Source: Anaerolineae bacterium (GTDB taxonomy: Bacteria; Chloroflexota; Anaerolineae; Promineifilales; Promineifilaceae). From it: 17,287 nucleotides of DNA. The position numbers and the translations under genes were made by a program. Positions 1 to 8,174 of the stretch are shown one piece after another. The notes below the pieces were generated by a model. The model was not told where the DNA came from. It worked only from the letters and a program-made list of their open reading frames with translations, and made no database searches. The stretch covers positions 1-17,287 of the forward strand of contig JANQGC010000306.1 of the NCBI GenBank assembly GCA_028277515.1, in the 5' to 3' direction. Within the stretch, counting starts at the first letter, position 1. Each line of letters starts with the position of its first letter.

Positions 1-738
1 CATGTACTGATTCCGAACACCTTCAGCGCGATCCGATTGCGGCAGCTCGTTGCCTCTTCTATATTTTCCGGTCAAAAAACCACCGGCTAAAGGGCTGTAA
101 GGAATCACACCAATTCCCTGGTCAAGACAAAGAGGTTGCAGTTCACGTTCAAACTCCGCCCGGTGCACATAACTGTAATGAGGCTGCAAGCTGTCATACC
201 GGGCGAAGCCGCGAACATCGCTGATCCAAAGGGATTTGGCCAACAGCCACGCCGGATAGTTTGAACAGCCGATATAGCGTACCTTACCCCAGCGAACGAG
301 ATCGTTCAGTACTTGCATGGTTTCTTCAAGCGGCGTTTCTTCATCAGGAAAGTGAACCTGATAGAGGTCAATATAATCCGTCTGTAAACGGCGCAGGCTG
401 GCCTCAACCGCGTTCAAGATATGCTGGCGAGACAGACCCTGATCATTTGGGCCATGTCCCATACTGCCTCTGACCTTGGTAGCGAGCACCAGCTTATCCC
501 TTGACACGGTGCTGTTTTTTAGCCAATTGCCAATAATCTCTTCGCTGACACCACCCGGGTTACCTTCTATCCAGCGAGAGTATATATCGGCCGTGTCCAA
601 GAAATTAACACCCAACTCCACAGCCTCACTTATAATCTCATGAGCATCAGGCTCGTCTGTCGACCAGCCAAACTGCATGGTTCCCAGGCAAATAGTGGAT
701 ACTTTAAGGCCGGTTCTGCCTAAACGTCGATAATCCAT
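1..738 (-). CDS. Aldo/keto reductase, C-terminus cut by window edge
   Basis: The open frame runs from ATG at 738 to the window edge (246 codons, no stop), so about 60-80 C-terminal residues are missing compared with the usual 310-330 aa. It begins [14 protein letters not shown], typical of the family. The catalytic tetrad is visible: Asp48 and Tyr53 (LDTADIY), Lys88 (LATKV) and His129 (YQVHFPD). Such enzymes are cytosolic (beta/alpha)8-barrel NAD(P)H-dependent carbonyl reductases; substrate cannot be told from sequence. It starts 8 nt after the thiolase stop and lacks a good Shine-Dalgarno sequence (a GGAG lies 14 nt upstream), so translation may be coupled to the thiolase. Methylglyoxal reduction is possible because mgsA lies nearby, but this is only inference. 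Confidence 0.93.
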   Translation of the reverse strand, partial: MDYRRLGRTGLKVSTICLGTMQFGWSTDEPDAHEIISEAVELGVNFLDTADIYSRWIEGNPGGVSEEIIGNWLKNSTVSRDKLVLATKVRGSMGHGPNDQGLSRQHILNAVEASLRRLQTDYIDLYQVHFPDEETPLEETMQVLNDLVRWGKVRYIGCSNYPAWLLAKSLWISDVRGFARYDSLQPHYSYVHRAEFERELQPLCLDQGIGVIPYSPLAGGFLTGKYRRGNELPQSDRAEGVRNQYM

Positions 739-746
739 AATGAATT

Positions 747-1895
747 CTACAGCTCCGGCTTCTCCAGCACATGAGAAACAATGGTTGCCCCGCTACCTCC
801 AATGTTTTGAGTCATAGCGATTCGAGCGCCGTCAATTTGCGCTTCACCTGCCTGGCCACGAAGCTGCAAGGTTGCCTCCACAAGCTGGTATAGACCGGTG
901 GCGCCAACGGGGTGCCCGCGCGCTTTCAACCCGCCCATTGTACAGATTGGAATTCGGCCGTCGGGCAGGATCTCTCCTTCTTGTCCCAACCGCACGCCTT
1001 CTCCACGCTCCGCAAAACCACTGGCTTCCAGGGATAAGGCGGCCATAATGCTGAAAGCATCATGCAGTTCAAAAAGATCGACATCCTCAGGCCCGATCCC
1101 CGCCTGCTGATAAGCTCGATAGGCGGATTGCTCGGCGGCATTGAGCCACAAAGGATCCTCCCGGTCATGAATCGCCAGGGTGTCCGTCGAAGCGGCCGAT
1201 CCGGCCACTCGAACAGCCCGAGGCGCTTTCTCGGCAGGGACCAACAGTAAAGCCGCAGCGCCATCACCGATTGGTGAAGCATCAAAGAGACTGATTGGGT
1301 CGGCAACAATCCGGCCCTCATCAAAAATGCGCCGGTCAATCGCTTTGCGGAAAAGGGCGTTTGGATTCTTTGCGCCGTTAGCATGGGCATTTAAAGCGAA
1401 TGGGGCGAAATCATAACGAGTATAGCCATATTCATGCATATAGCGGCGCATGACCAAAGCATTTAAACCAACAAATGACACGCCGTGAACCAGCTCGTAA
1501 TCGGCATCGGCCGCCGTCGCCAGAGCCGCGGTCGTTTGCCTGCCGGGTGATTCAGTCAATTTCTCAACGCCAATGACCAATACGGCTTCCAACTCTCCGG
1601 ACGCAACAGCCAAAATACCCTGGCGCATCGCCGATGCGGCCGAGCCACAGGCCGCTTCCATCTTGACCGCTTCCACACCCCATTGGCCCAGAAAGTCAGC
1701 CACTAAGGCTCCTAATTGTCGCTGTTGGCTCAGTCGTCCGCTGGTCATATTACCAATATAAATGGCATCAATCTGCTCAACGCCGGCATCCTGCATAGCG
1801 GCACGTCCCGCTTCTACGGCCAGACCGCGAATCGATCGATCCCAATGCTCACGAACCGGGGTTTGTCCAACCCCTAAAATAGCTACTTGGTGCAT
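747..1895 (-). CDS. Thiolase family protein (acetyl-CoA C-acyltransferase, SCP2/archaeal type)
   Basis: 382 aa. The ATG at 1895 was chosen over an in-frame ATG at 1928 because GGAGGT lies 4 nt upstream and the protein then starts [14 protein letters not shown], the normal beginning of this family. Nucleophilic Cys83 (EAACGSA), His278 (ELHDAF) and His328 (GHPVGATG) are present. The last segment reads NIGGSG instead of the CxG motif of bacterial biosynthetic/degradative thiolases, which places it with SCP-x/archaeal-type thiolases. These act on acyl-CoA or acetoacetyl-CoA in the cytosol. Archaeal-type relatives are often paired with a DUF35 OB-fold protein or HMG-CoA synthase; neither is in the window. 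It lies 114 nt downstream of ilvE and 8 nt before the aldo/keto reductase. Confidence 0.93.
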   Translation of the reverse strand: MHQVAILGVGQTPVREHWDRSIRGLAVEAGRAAMQDAGVEQIDAIYIGNMTSGRLSQQRQLGALVADFLGQWGVEAVKMEAACGSAASAMRQGILAVASGELEAVLVIGVEKLTESPGRQTTAALATAADADYELVHGVSFVGLNALVMRRYMHEYGYTRYDFAPFALNAHANGAKNPNALFRKAIDRRIFDEGRIVADPISLFDASPIGDGAAALLLVPAEKAPRAVRVAGSAASTDTLAIHDREDPLWLNAAEQSAYRAYQQAGIGPEDVDLFELHDAFSIMAALSLEASGFAERGEGVRLGQEGEILPDGRIPICTMGGLKARGHPVGATGLYQLVEATLQLRGQAGEAQIDGARIAMTQNIGGSGATIVSHVLEKPEL

Positions 1896-1899
1896 GCAC

Positions 1900-1905
1900 A
1901 CCTCC
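1900..1905 (-). promoter_or_regulatory. Shine-Dalgarno of the thiolase gene
   Basis: GGAGGT on the minus strand, 4 nt before ATG 1895. It decides the start: the longer frame opening at 1928 would place this site inside the coding sequence. Confidence 0.75.
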
Positions 1906-2009
1906 ATGCCCCTAATTTTATCCGACACCCCCGCCAGAAACTATCAACTGGTATCATGAACCTATCATTCCCAATAAATGCAGTTTAATCCCAATTGGCT
2001 GAGACTCCA

Positions 2010-3086
2010 TTATTTTGTTTCTATCTTTAATGTCCAGCCGTAAGGATCTTCCTTCCGGCCATATTGAATGTCGGTTAAATTCTTAAAAAGTATCCTGGCT
2101 ATGGGACCGGGCTGGAAATCATTAACAATGATTGCTTCACCTTGATAGCCGAATTTGCCAACAGGAGCGATCACCGCCGCCGTTCCACAGCCGAACACTT
2201 CCGTAATTTTGCCGGACTTTACATCAGCAACCATATCGTTTACATCGACCTTCGCCTCACTGACCTCATAGCCCAAATCCGGTGCTAATGTTAAAACAGA
2301 ATCCCTGGTGACGCCGGCCAGGATGCTATCGCTCAATGGTGGCGTGACAATATGGTTGCCATCATAGACAAAGCAAATATTCATCGCTCCAACTTCTTCT
2401 ACATAGCGGCCTTCAATGGCATCAAGCCAAAGAACTTGAGAATAGCCATCGGCCGCAGCTTGGTCACTCACAAAAAGACTGGCGGCGTAATTACCTCCCG
2501 TTTTAGCTGCGCCAACCCCACCGCGAACCGCGCGGCGATAATCATCGCAAATGTGGACGGGAACAGGGCTAAATCCTTCTTTGAAATAAGCGCCAACCGG
2601 TCCAACAATAATAAAATGCAAATAGGATTCGCTGGCGTGTACACCTAAGGCTTCCTCCGTCGCGATCATAGCGGGTCGAATATAAAGCGATGCGCCTGGC
2701 GCATTGGGAACCCATTCCTGTTCTATTTCAACCAACTTGACCAGGGCAGCAAGATGATCTTCTTCATCCACCACAGGCATGGCCATACGCACGGCCGAGC
2801 GGTTGAAACGCCGCATGTTTTCCCAGGGGCGGAAAAGATTGATGTCTCCATCCTCTCGACGATACGCCTTCGTCCCTTCAAAAATCTCCTGGGCATAATG
2901 AAACACGGCCGCTGCTGGAGTGAGGGAAATTTTCTCGAAGGGGCCAATTTTAACATCGTGCCACCCGATGCCGGTTATATACTTTTGGCTGAACATGCGA
3001 TTGGCAAACTTGTCGCCAAAACCAAAATCGTCAACCGGTGCATCTTTAATTTGTGCGGGGTCCAGGGGGATTATTTTAATGTCCAC
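2010..3086 (-). CDS. ilvE: Branched-chain amino acid aminotransferase
   Basis: 358 aa, class IV PLP-dependent aminotransferase of the longer group II type (like mammalian/Bacillus BCATs). It interconverts Leu, Ile and Val with their 2-oxo acids using glutamate/2-oxoglutarate. The PLP lysine is Lys195 in GAAKTGGNYAAS; EVGAMN (about 231-236) is the conserved cofactor/substrate segment, and LFRPWENMRRFNRSA (84-98) is typical. The start codon is GTG at 3086 with AGGAGA 5 nt upstream; there is no better ATG. It lies 66 nt downstream of mgsA on the same strand. No other branched-chain biosynthesis genes are in the window, so it serves either biosynthesis or catabolism. Confidence 0.96.
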   Translation of the reverse strand: MDIKIIPLDPAQIKDAPVDDFGFGDKFANRMFSQKYITGIGWHDVKIGPFEKISLTPAAAVFHYAQEIFEGTKAYRREDGDINLFRPWENMRRFNRSAVRMAMPVVDEEDHLAALVKLVEIEQEWVPNAPGASLYIRPAMIATEEALGVHASESYLHFIIVGPVGAYFKEGFSPVPVHICDDYRRAVRGGVGAAKTGGNYAASLFVSDQAAADGYSQVLWLDAIEGRYVEEVGAMNICFVYDGNHIVTPPLSDSILAGVTRDSVLTLAPDLGYEVSEAKVDVNDMVADVKSGKITEVFGCGTAAVIAPVGKFGYQGEAIIVNDFQPGPIARILFKNLTDIQYGRKEDPYGWTLKIETK

Positions 3087-3152
3087 AATTCTCTCCTAAA
3101 AAAACAAGATTCTCCATTAGGCTTTCTTTGCTCATAATTTGTTGGCACTTGT

Positions 3153-3656
3153 TCATGTCGTACGCTTATCTTCTGTCTTAAATTCTTGAAGATACTTTTT
3201 TTCACTAAATCGGCGCAAGTAATCATCATAGTCGGTTAACAGGCGCTCGTAAGACGCTGAAAAGAGGGGAGAGCTAATGATGAAATCGGCCGTTGCTCGA
3301 TTATTGGCAATTGGAATATTCCATACAACAGCGATGCGCAACAAGGCTTTCACATCGGGATCATGCGGTTGAGCCTCCAAAGGGTCCCAAAAAAAGATCA
3401 AACAATCAATCTCTCTCTTAGAAATCTTAGCTCCAAGCTGCTGGTCACCGCCCAAGGGACCACTTTGGAACCGGGTGATCGGCAGGTCAAGTGCATTTTG
3501 TAGCAACTGGCCGGTCGTCCCGGTGCCAAACAGCTCATGCTCGATCAAGCTCCGGCGATTATATTTAGCCCATTCCAGAAGATCGTCCTTTTTATTGTCA
3601 TGGGCAACCAAAGCGATGCGTTTGCGAGCAGGAATCGTATCTTGTTTTCGTTTCAT
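3153..3656 (-). CDS. mgsA: Methylglyoxal synthase
   Basis: 167 aa from ATG 3656. Converts dihydroxyacetone phosphate to methylglyoxal and phosphate in the cytosol, a bypass of lower glycolysis. From this start the catalytic residues fall at the same numbers as in the E. coli enzyme: His19/Asp20 (LVAHDN), Asp71 (GGDQQ), Asp91 (FFWDPL), His98 and Asp101 (PHDPD). This numbering is why ATG 3656 is preferred to the upstream TTG at 3722, whose AGGAG abuts the codon with no spacer and which would add 22 residues. The ATG itself has no clear Shine-Dalgarno. A C-terminal tail of about 30 charged residues extends beyond the conserved SPLF end. It is the first gene of the leftward cluster mgsA-ilvE-thiolase-reductase. 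Confidence 0.94.
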   Translation of the reverse strand: MKRKQDTIPARKRIALVAHDNKKDDLLEWAKYNRRSLIEHELFGTGTTGQLLQNALDLPITRFQSGPLGGDQQLGAKISKREIDCLIFFWDPLEAQPHDPDVKALLRIAVVWNIPIANNRATADFIISSPLFSASYERLLTDYDDYLRRFSEKKYLQEFKTEDKRTT

Positions 3657-3749
3657 ACCATATTGACCCGATGAACCATGCAATTCTTTTTTAATTTTCC
3701 CTGAACACGGAGATCTTGCCAACTCCTATTCGGTCAATTATTGGACTAT

Positions 3750-3778
3750 TTGCCCTTTAGATTGGGGCTGTTTAAGAT
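3750..3778 (+). promoter_or_regulatory. Candidate promoter of the Lgt-like gene
   Basis: TTGCCC (3750-3755), a 17-bp spacer, then TAAGAT (3773-3778), each 4 of 6 to the sigma-70 consensus. The -10 ends 6 nt before ATG 3785, so the transcript would be leaderless or nearly so. This agrees with the absence of a Shine-Dalgarno. Weak evidence. Confidence 0.3.
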
Positions 3779-3784
3779 CTTTTC

Positions 3785-4543
3785 ATGGTCCCAATATTTG
3801 CCCGCTACGGAGAGCTGTTCGTTTACAGCTTCACAATTACACTGGCCATAGGCGTTTTGGCCGGCATTGGGTTAACCGCCTGGCGTGAGGGCAAAGATTC
3901 CCTCTGGCTGTGGTTTGACGCTCTACTGGCAACTATCTTGGGGGCGGTCATTGGCGGACGCGCCGGGTTTGTGCTCTTCAACTGGCAATATTATCAAGAG
4001 CGCACCAATGAAATAGTGCAATTTTCACAGGGAGGATATAATTACTACTTCGCCTTAGGCGGAGGGATTCTCTTCTTTTATATCTGGGTCTCATCAAAGG
4101 GCTATTCTTTCTATCAAATATTCGCCATGCTTGCCCCGGCATTTGTCCTTTTTACTGTTTTTGGTTGGGCGGCCTGCTGGTTAGAGGGTTGCGCCTATGG
4201 CAAAACAACCTTTATTAGCCCTCTCTCGGCCGAATTACCCGATGACTTCGGTGTTTTCGCTGTGCGCTACCAATCCCAATTGATAGGCTTACTTCTCAGC
4301 GCCTTGCTCTTCCTAATGATTTTAACCATTGCCGATAAAACACAATCACGCCACTTGTTCTGGCTTACTATCGGTTCCGTATCCCTCGTACATCTTATAA
4401 CCACAATTTTTCGCGGCGATCCCAACCCAATGTGGGTCAACCTGCGCCTGGACACCTGGATCGATCTACTGCTCATTATTGTTTCCATCGTGATGCTGAT
4501 ATTGTTCCAATTTAGACGCCGCACCGCAATTGAGCTTGCTTGA
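3785..4543 (+). CDS. Lgt-like integral membrane protein lacking known catalytic residues
   Basis: 252 aa, about seven hydrophobic segments. Similarity to prolipoprotein diacylglyceryl transferase (Lgt) is seen in GAVIGGRAGFVLFNWQYY (53-70), the YFALGGG segment (88-94), RYQSQLIGLLL (161-171, compare RHPSQLYE of E. coli) and IFRGDPNP (208-215). Lgt moves diacylglycerol from phosphatidylglycerol to the lipobox Cys of prolipoproteins. However, the signature around E. coli Arg143/Asn146/Glu151 reads GWAACWLEGCAYG (127-139), and the histidine of the HGG motif is missing. Arg210 may match E. coli Arg239. It is therefore probably a divergent Lgt-family paralogue with another role, not the housekeeping Lgt. 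It lies upstream of era (65 nt). No Shine-Dalgarno is seen at ATG 3785. Confidence 0.85.
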   Translation: MVPIFARYGELFVYSFTITLAIGVLAGIGLTAWREGKDSLWLWFDALLATILGAVIGGRAGFVLFNWQYYQERTNEIVQFSQGGYNYYFALGGGILFFYIWVSSKGYSFYQIFAMLAPAFVLFTVFGWAACWLEGCAYGKTTFISPLSAELPDDFGVFAVRYQSQLIGLLLSALLFLMILTIADKTQSRHLFWLTIGSVSLVHLITTIFRGDPNPMWVNLRLDTWIDLLLIIVSIVMLILFQFRRRTAIELA

Positions 4544-4588
4544 GGTATAAATAAGATATAGATGAGCAACGAAAAACAAAAAGGGACG

Positions 4589-4594
4589 TATAAT
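4589..4594 (+). promoter_or_regulatory. Possible -10 element upstream of era
   Basis: A perfect TATAAT lies 14 nt before the era start in an AT-rich 65-nt gap. No convincing -35 and no extended -10 TG are present. A transcript would have a very short leader. It may be chance. Confidence 0.25.
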
Positions 4595-4608
4595 AAAGAA
4601 ACGGCAAT

Positions 4609-5532
4609 ATGATTGATGAATCTGAAACTCCCGACAATTTCAAATCCGGTTTCGTTGCCCTGGTTGGCCGGCCCAATGTAGGCAAGAGCACCTTAATGAA
4701 CGCATTGATGAAGCAAAAAATTGCCATCGTCACGCCACGGCCGCAAACAACACGCGCACGCCAGTTGGGAATGCTTACCAATGACCGGTTTCAGATAATT
4801 TTTATCGACACACCGGGCATCATGAAAGAGCCACGACATAAACTTGATGCCTTCATGCTGCAAACAGCCGAGGAAACCTTAAACGATGCTGATATTGTGC
4901 TCTGGTTAGTCGATGCTTCTGATAGCCCACGCGAGGAAGATCGTTTAATTGCTGATAAATTGAAAAATGTGGTTGATCATGTCAAAGTTGTTTTAGGATT
5001 GAACAAGATCGACCTGCTGCCGGCAGATGAAGTAATTCCCCGCTCAAAAACATATCAATCTCTATTACCTCAAGTAGAATGGATCATGTTCTCGGCCCAA
5101 AACGGGTCAGGACTCACTGAACTCCTGCAAATGATCGTGGAATCCCTGCCTATTGGTCCCCTTTATTATCCCCCGGAACAGGTGACCGATGCTTTTCTTC
5201 GTGACATCGCCGCCGAGATGATTCGCGAACAACTGATGTTACAACTACGCGAAGAAGTTCCTTATGGCACGGCCGTTCAAGTTTTAGATTTCAAAGAACG
5301 CGCCAATGGCACAACCTATATCAGCGCCAATGTCTTTGTCGAACGGGAGTCCCATAAAGGGATCATCATCGGCGCGAAAGGTGAACAGCTTCAGCGCATC
5401 GGCAAAGCGGCGCGTGAGGAAATCGAAACCATGTTGGAGGGCAAGGTGTTTTTAGAGTTATGGGTAAAGGTCCAACCTAAATGGCGCAGAGATGAAAATG
5501 TCTTAAAAAGATTTGGTTACAGTAGTAATTGA
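4609..5532 (+). CDS. era: GTPase Era
   Basis: 307 aa, the usual length. Era binds 16S rRNA near its 3' end and acts in 30S assembly and cell-cycle control. GTPase motifs: G1 GRPNVGKS (20-27), G2 region around TTRARQ (47-52), G3 DTPG (67-70), G4 NKID (132-135), G5 SAQ (162-164). The C-terminal KH domain has RESHKGIIIGAKGEQLQRIG with the GxxG loop and ends LELWVKVQPKWRRDE, typical of Era. The ATG at 4609 gives a normal N-terminus with a short acidic extension; there is no strong Shine-Dalgarno. The upstream neighbour is the Lgt-like gene and the two may be cotranscribed. Confidence 0.98.
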   Translation: MIDESETPDNFKSGFVALVGRPNVGKSTLMNALMKQKIAIVTPRPQTTRARQLGMLTNDRFQIIFIDTPGIMKEPRHKLDAFMLQTAEETLNDADIVLWLVDASDSPREEDRLIADKLKNVVDHVKVVLGLNKIDLLPADEVIPRSKTYQSLLPQVEWIMFSAQNGSGLTELLQMIVESLPIGPLYYPPEQVTDAFLRDIAAEMIREQLMLQLREEVPYGTAVQVLDFKERANGTTYISANVFVERESHKGIIIGAKGEQLQRIGKAAREEIETMLEGKVFLELWVKVQPKWRRDENVLKRFGYSSN

Positions 5533-5551
5533 TATAATCATTTGCGCAGAG

Positions 5552-5609
5552 ATTTGACAACTTTTCACTTGATATATGGACGAAAACCACTGAATAAAAG
5601 TTGTCAAAT
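5552..5609. repeat. 14-bp perfect inverted repeat between era and the Tat-protein gene
   Basis: ATTTGACAACTTTT (5552-5565) is repeated inverted as AAAAGTTGTCAAAT (5596-5609) around a 30-nt spacer. The stem is AT-rich and the second arm is followed by only TTTT, so a rho-independent terminator is possible but weak. Each arm carries a TTGACA/TGTCAA core, so it may instead be an operator. Confidence 0.7.
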
Positions 5610-5627
5610 TTTAGGTAACACAATAAT
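5601..5627 (+). promoter_or_regulatory. Candidate promoter of the Tat-protein gene
   Basis: TTGTCA (5601-5606) and AATAAT (5622-5627) each match 5 of 6 consensus positions, but the spacer is only 15 bp. The -35 lies inside the right arm of the inverted repeat. A start near 5634 would give a leader of about 29 nt containing GAGGA. Confidence 0.3.
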
Positions 5628-5662
5628 GAACAGAATCATAGTTTTGATATGAGGAAAAGAAG

Positions 5663-6736
5663 ATGACTGATCTAAATGAAGAACAAGCGATTAGCCGCCG
5701 CAACTTCATGCGCAATCTTGGAATATCAATTTTAGCAGCCACGACAGCAGGAACCGGCGCGGCGATGGTCAGTCGCGAGTTGGGTAAATCGAGCACGTCC
5801 GTTCCGGTTATCAGTGAACTGCCACCCCCACCGACGGCCGTTCCCGCCGTGCAATCGGCGCAAACGGTTATTTCTGCCCACAATGATGCCGGCGAGTTGT
5901 TACAGAAATTAGCAGCATCCCAGGCGGAGAACATGCGTTTGCAAACCGAGTTACAAGCCGCCAGGCGTGATTTAGAATCGCTTTCCTTGACAAACAGCAG
6001 CAACCGCTCGGCAACAGAAGATCTTTCTCTGCAGCTAGCCGGGGCTAATGAACAAATTGGAATTCTCGGGGGGCTGGTCGCATTATACGAGCAGCTTGAT
6101 GATGTTGATGTGACGGATACGATTCAGAACGGTATGGCTACCGTATCCGAAAGTATTACGGATCTCCTCGATCAAACGCCGACCTTGAGCGAAGGGGTCC
6201 AAATCGGACAGCAGGCCCTTGCTGAGGTTGAAGACCATCTACCAAACTTGGAAAACGGCCGAATATGGATGGATGCCCAGCTAAACAAGCTGAACACCTT
6301 CTACGAAACAGTGGAAGTTGTTCTGCAATCTGTCCTGGAAACAGTTGGCACATTCCTGGATTTAGTTGATGGTTGGTTCGACAACATCAAGAAATGGCTG
6401 CCCTTTGGCATTGGGGAAAAAGCGGCGCAAGTGGTTGGGTCATTATCCACTCTTGTGGCTGAAACTCCCCATACTGTGGAAGGGTTGAACAGTTATTTGG
6501 CCCAACCGCTCGACCATTGGCTCGCTCACGATGAAGGCGAACCTATGTTAAAGCGCAATTTAATCAAACCGGTACGTGAAAAAGTATTGGCTGAAGCCAA
6601 TGAAACAATCCTGCGCGCCCAGCACGTGCAGCAATCATATCAGGAGCAAATAGCGACTCCTGTTGAAACCACGGTTAGCACACGACAATTGATTCGCAAG
6701 CAGATCGAAAACTACCGTCAGCAACACCAAGTTTAA
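5663..6736 (+). CDS. Tat-signal, coiled-coil protein of unknown function
   Basis: 357 aa, not recognised as a named family. The N-terminus has a twin-arginine signal, SRRNFM (11-16), followed by a hydrophobic stretch (about 18-36), so export by the Tat pathway, cleaved or membrane-anchored, is likely. A Pro-rich linker (54-62) follows, then a heptad-like coiled coil (about 76-137) and a mostly helical C-terminal half (about 145-350) with amphipathic repeats and a Trp-rich loop (WFDNIKKWLPFGIG, 238-251). No catalytic motif or cofactor site is seen, so the Tat signal is not explained by a visible cofactor. The start is supported by GAGGA 7 nt upstream of ATG 5663. It stands alone between era and the convergent sigma factor gene. 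Confidence 0.88.
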   Translation: MTDLNEEQAISRRNFMRNLGISILAATTAGTGAAMVSRELGKSSTSVPVISELPPPPTAVPAVQSAQTVISAHNDAGELLQKLAASQAENMRLQTELQAARRDLESLSLTNSSNRSATEDLSLQLAGANEQIGILGGLVALYEQLDDVDVTDTIQNGMATVSESITDLLDQTPTLSEGVQIGQQALAEVEDHLPNLENGRIWMDAQLNKLNTFYETVEVVLQSVLETVGTFLDLVDGWFDNIKKWLPFGIGEKAAQVVGSLSTLVAETPHTVEGLNSYLAQPLDHWLAHDEGEPMLKRNLIKPVREKVLAEANETILRAQHVQQSYQEQIATPVETTVSTRQLIRKQIENYRQQHQV

Positions 6737-6762
6737 TATACACGGGACCGCAAGCAATTATG

Positions 6763-7836
6763 TTACCCTGAGTAATTGTGTTTATTAATCAGCTCGCCTG
6801 GGGGGAGCTGGCGCAAACGGTCCAGTGTTTGCTTTTCAATCTGCCTGATTCGCTCGCGTGAAAGGTTTAAGGAAGCTCCAATCTCACTAAAGGAATGGGG
6901 TTTATGGCCGTTTAAACCATAGCGCATCTTTAGAATCTGAGCTTCCCGCCTGGGCAAATTATCTATCGCAATATTCACCGCAGCCATCATTTCTCTGTCA
7001 AATACAACATCGGCCGGTTGTTGAACTTGCTCATCGGCTATAATGTCACCGAGGTCCGTATCTTCTTCACTACCATATGGCATGTCCATTGATAGAGGAA
7101 AACGAAGCGCTTTCATAACACTGGAGACCCGGTCCGGAGAAATTCCTGTCTCAGCAGCGATCTCCTCAAATGTCGGATCGCGATCGAGTTTCGTGGTTAA
7201 TCTTTCAATGGCGCGCAAGATATGCGGCACACGGACATGCAGATAATTGGGCAAACGAATGAGCCGACCTTTATCGGCTAACGCGCGGCCGATGGTTTGG
7301 CGAATCCACCAGGTGGCATAGGTGCTAAAGCGATTACCCATCCTGTGATCAAATTTGTCCGCTGCTATGATCAAGCCCACATTCCCTTCCTGGACCAAAT
7401 CAGCTACGGTTAAACCTTGATTTCTATATTTCTTTGCCACAGAAAAAACGAGACGCAGATTGCTCCGAATAAGATAATCTCGCGCAATCTCCCCTTGGCG
7501 GATTTTCTCTTCAAGGAGCCTTCTCTGGTTTTTAGCCGCAATCCCAGACTCCAACTCCTCTCGCGCGTCATTGCCAGCACGCAATTGTGCGGCTAGTTTT
7601 TGCTCCTCTTCAAATGTTAATAATGGTAATTGGCGCGCCTCAATGTTATATAAATCTCTGACATTTGGAGATGATTGCGCCTTAAAAACATTAAGAACGG
7701 CTTCATCAATATTTCCTTGAAGAGGCTCTGAATCTTCTGGTGGCTTTTCATCTAGAATTGATTTCTTTGCGGCCTCATTTCTATTTGATGTGTTGATTTT
7801 TCCATGCTCAAGCTGTTTATTAATCTTTTGATTCAT
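6763..7836 (-). CDS. RNA polymerase sigma factor, sigma-70 family (RpoD/SigA-like)
   Basis: 357 aa. The order of regions is: charged variable N-terminus (1-57), region 1.2 (about 58-90, [19 protein letters not shown]), region 2 (about 118-190, with [10 protein letters not shown] and [19 protein letters not shown] for core binding, -10 melting and recognition), region 3 (about 198-280) and region 4 with helix-turn-helix (about 286-345, [20 protein letters not shown]). It lacks region 1.1. It is either the main sigma or a group 2 paralogue; Chloroflexota often carry several. ATG 7836 is the first start. The 338-nt upstream region is AT-rich and should hold its promoter. It is transcribed towards the Tat-protein gene with only 26 nt between the stops. 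Confidence 0.95.
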   Translation of the reverse strand: MNQKINKQLEHGKINTSNRNEAAKKSILDEKPPEDSEPLQGNIDEAVLNVFKAQSSPNVRDLYNIEARQLPLLTFEEEQKLAAQLRAGNDAREELESGIAAKNQRRLLEEKIRQGEIARDYLIRSNLRLVFSVAKKYRNQGLTVADLVQEGNVGLIIAADKFDHRMGNRFSTYATWWIRQTIGRALADKGRLIRLPNYLHVRVPHILRAIERLTTKLDRDPTFEEIAAETGISPDRVSSVMKALRFPLSMDMPYGSEEDTDLGDIIADEQVQQPADVVFDREMMAAVNIAIDNLPRREAQILKMRYGLNGHKPHSFSEIGASLNLSRERIRQIEKQTLDRLRQLPPGELINKHNYSG

Positions 7837-8174
7837 GCCGATAACTCGTTATAGTTAATAATCAGCATCAGATTGGATCAAGCGTAAGTTGTTTTAATCC
7901 TCCGGCCATCCTAAAGCTGAAATGTGTCCTTTTCTCCCAAAAATGACTCACAAGCCAGCTTAATCATTTCATCTTTTGCTTTTAGCGTTAGTTTACCATA
8001 TTTATATTAAATTTATAATAAAAACTAGATTAGATTTTATAATCAACTCAAGTTCCCAGTTTTTCAAAATCGATTGAATAAGAGTTTCTCGAATCAAAAC
8101 ATGGTATCGTTTCGCCTAGATTTTAATCGAGTACTTACACAAAAAGTATTAAATTGGTTAAGGGAAATCAGGGT
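7837..8174. other. AT-rich intergenic region upstream of the sigma factor gene
   Basis: 338 nt without a supported gene. It follows the hydrogenase operon and precedes the sigma gene, both on the minus strand. The densest AT stretch (about 7995-8045) has several TATAAA/TATTAT-like words on the minus strand and probably contains the sigma gene promoter, but no -35/-10 pair stands out. No strong hairpin with a T-run was found for the end of the hydrogenase operon; a 7-bp imperfect hairpin (about 8129-8149) is too weak to call. Confidence 0.5.

Noticed and set aside
261..473. 70-aa plus-strand frame opposite the aldo/keto reductase
   Set aside because: Antisense to a well-supported gene with conserved catalytic residues; composition is not protein-like.
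926..1390. 154-aa open frame on the minus strand inside the thiolase gene
   Set aside because: It is an alternative frame of the thiolase, has no family motifs and no ribosome binding site.
1827..1842. ATCGATCGAT palindrome
   Set aside because: It is within thiolase coding sequence and made of common codons; no second copy was noticed.
3657..3722. Longer mgsA beginning at TTG 3722
   Set aside because: Its AGGAG abuts the TTG with no spacer, and ATG 3656 gives exact E. coli numbering of the catalytic residues.
6755..6778. CAATTA/TAATTG hairpin between the convergent Tat-protein and sigma genes
   Set aside because: Only a 6-bp AT stem with no clear T-run; it could help termination but is too weak to call.
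7837..8174. Possible small RNA or leader peptide upstream of the sigma gene
   Set aside because: A 13-codon frame exists near 7910 on the minus strand, but it has no regulatory structure or family support.
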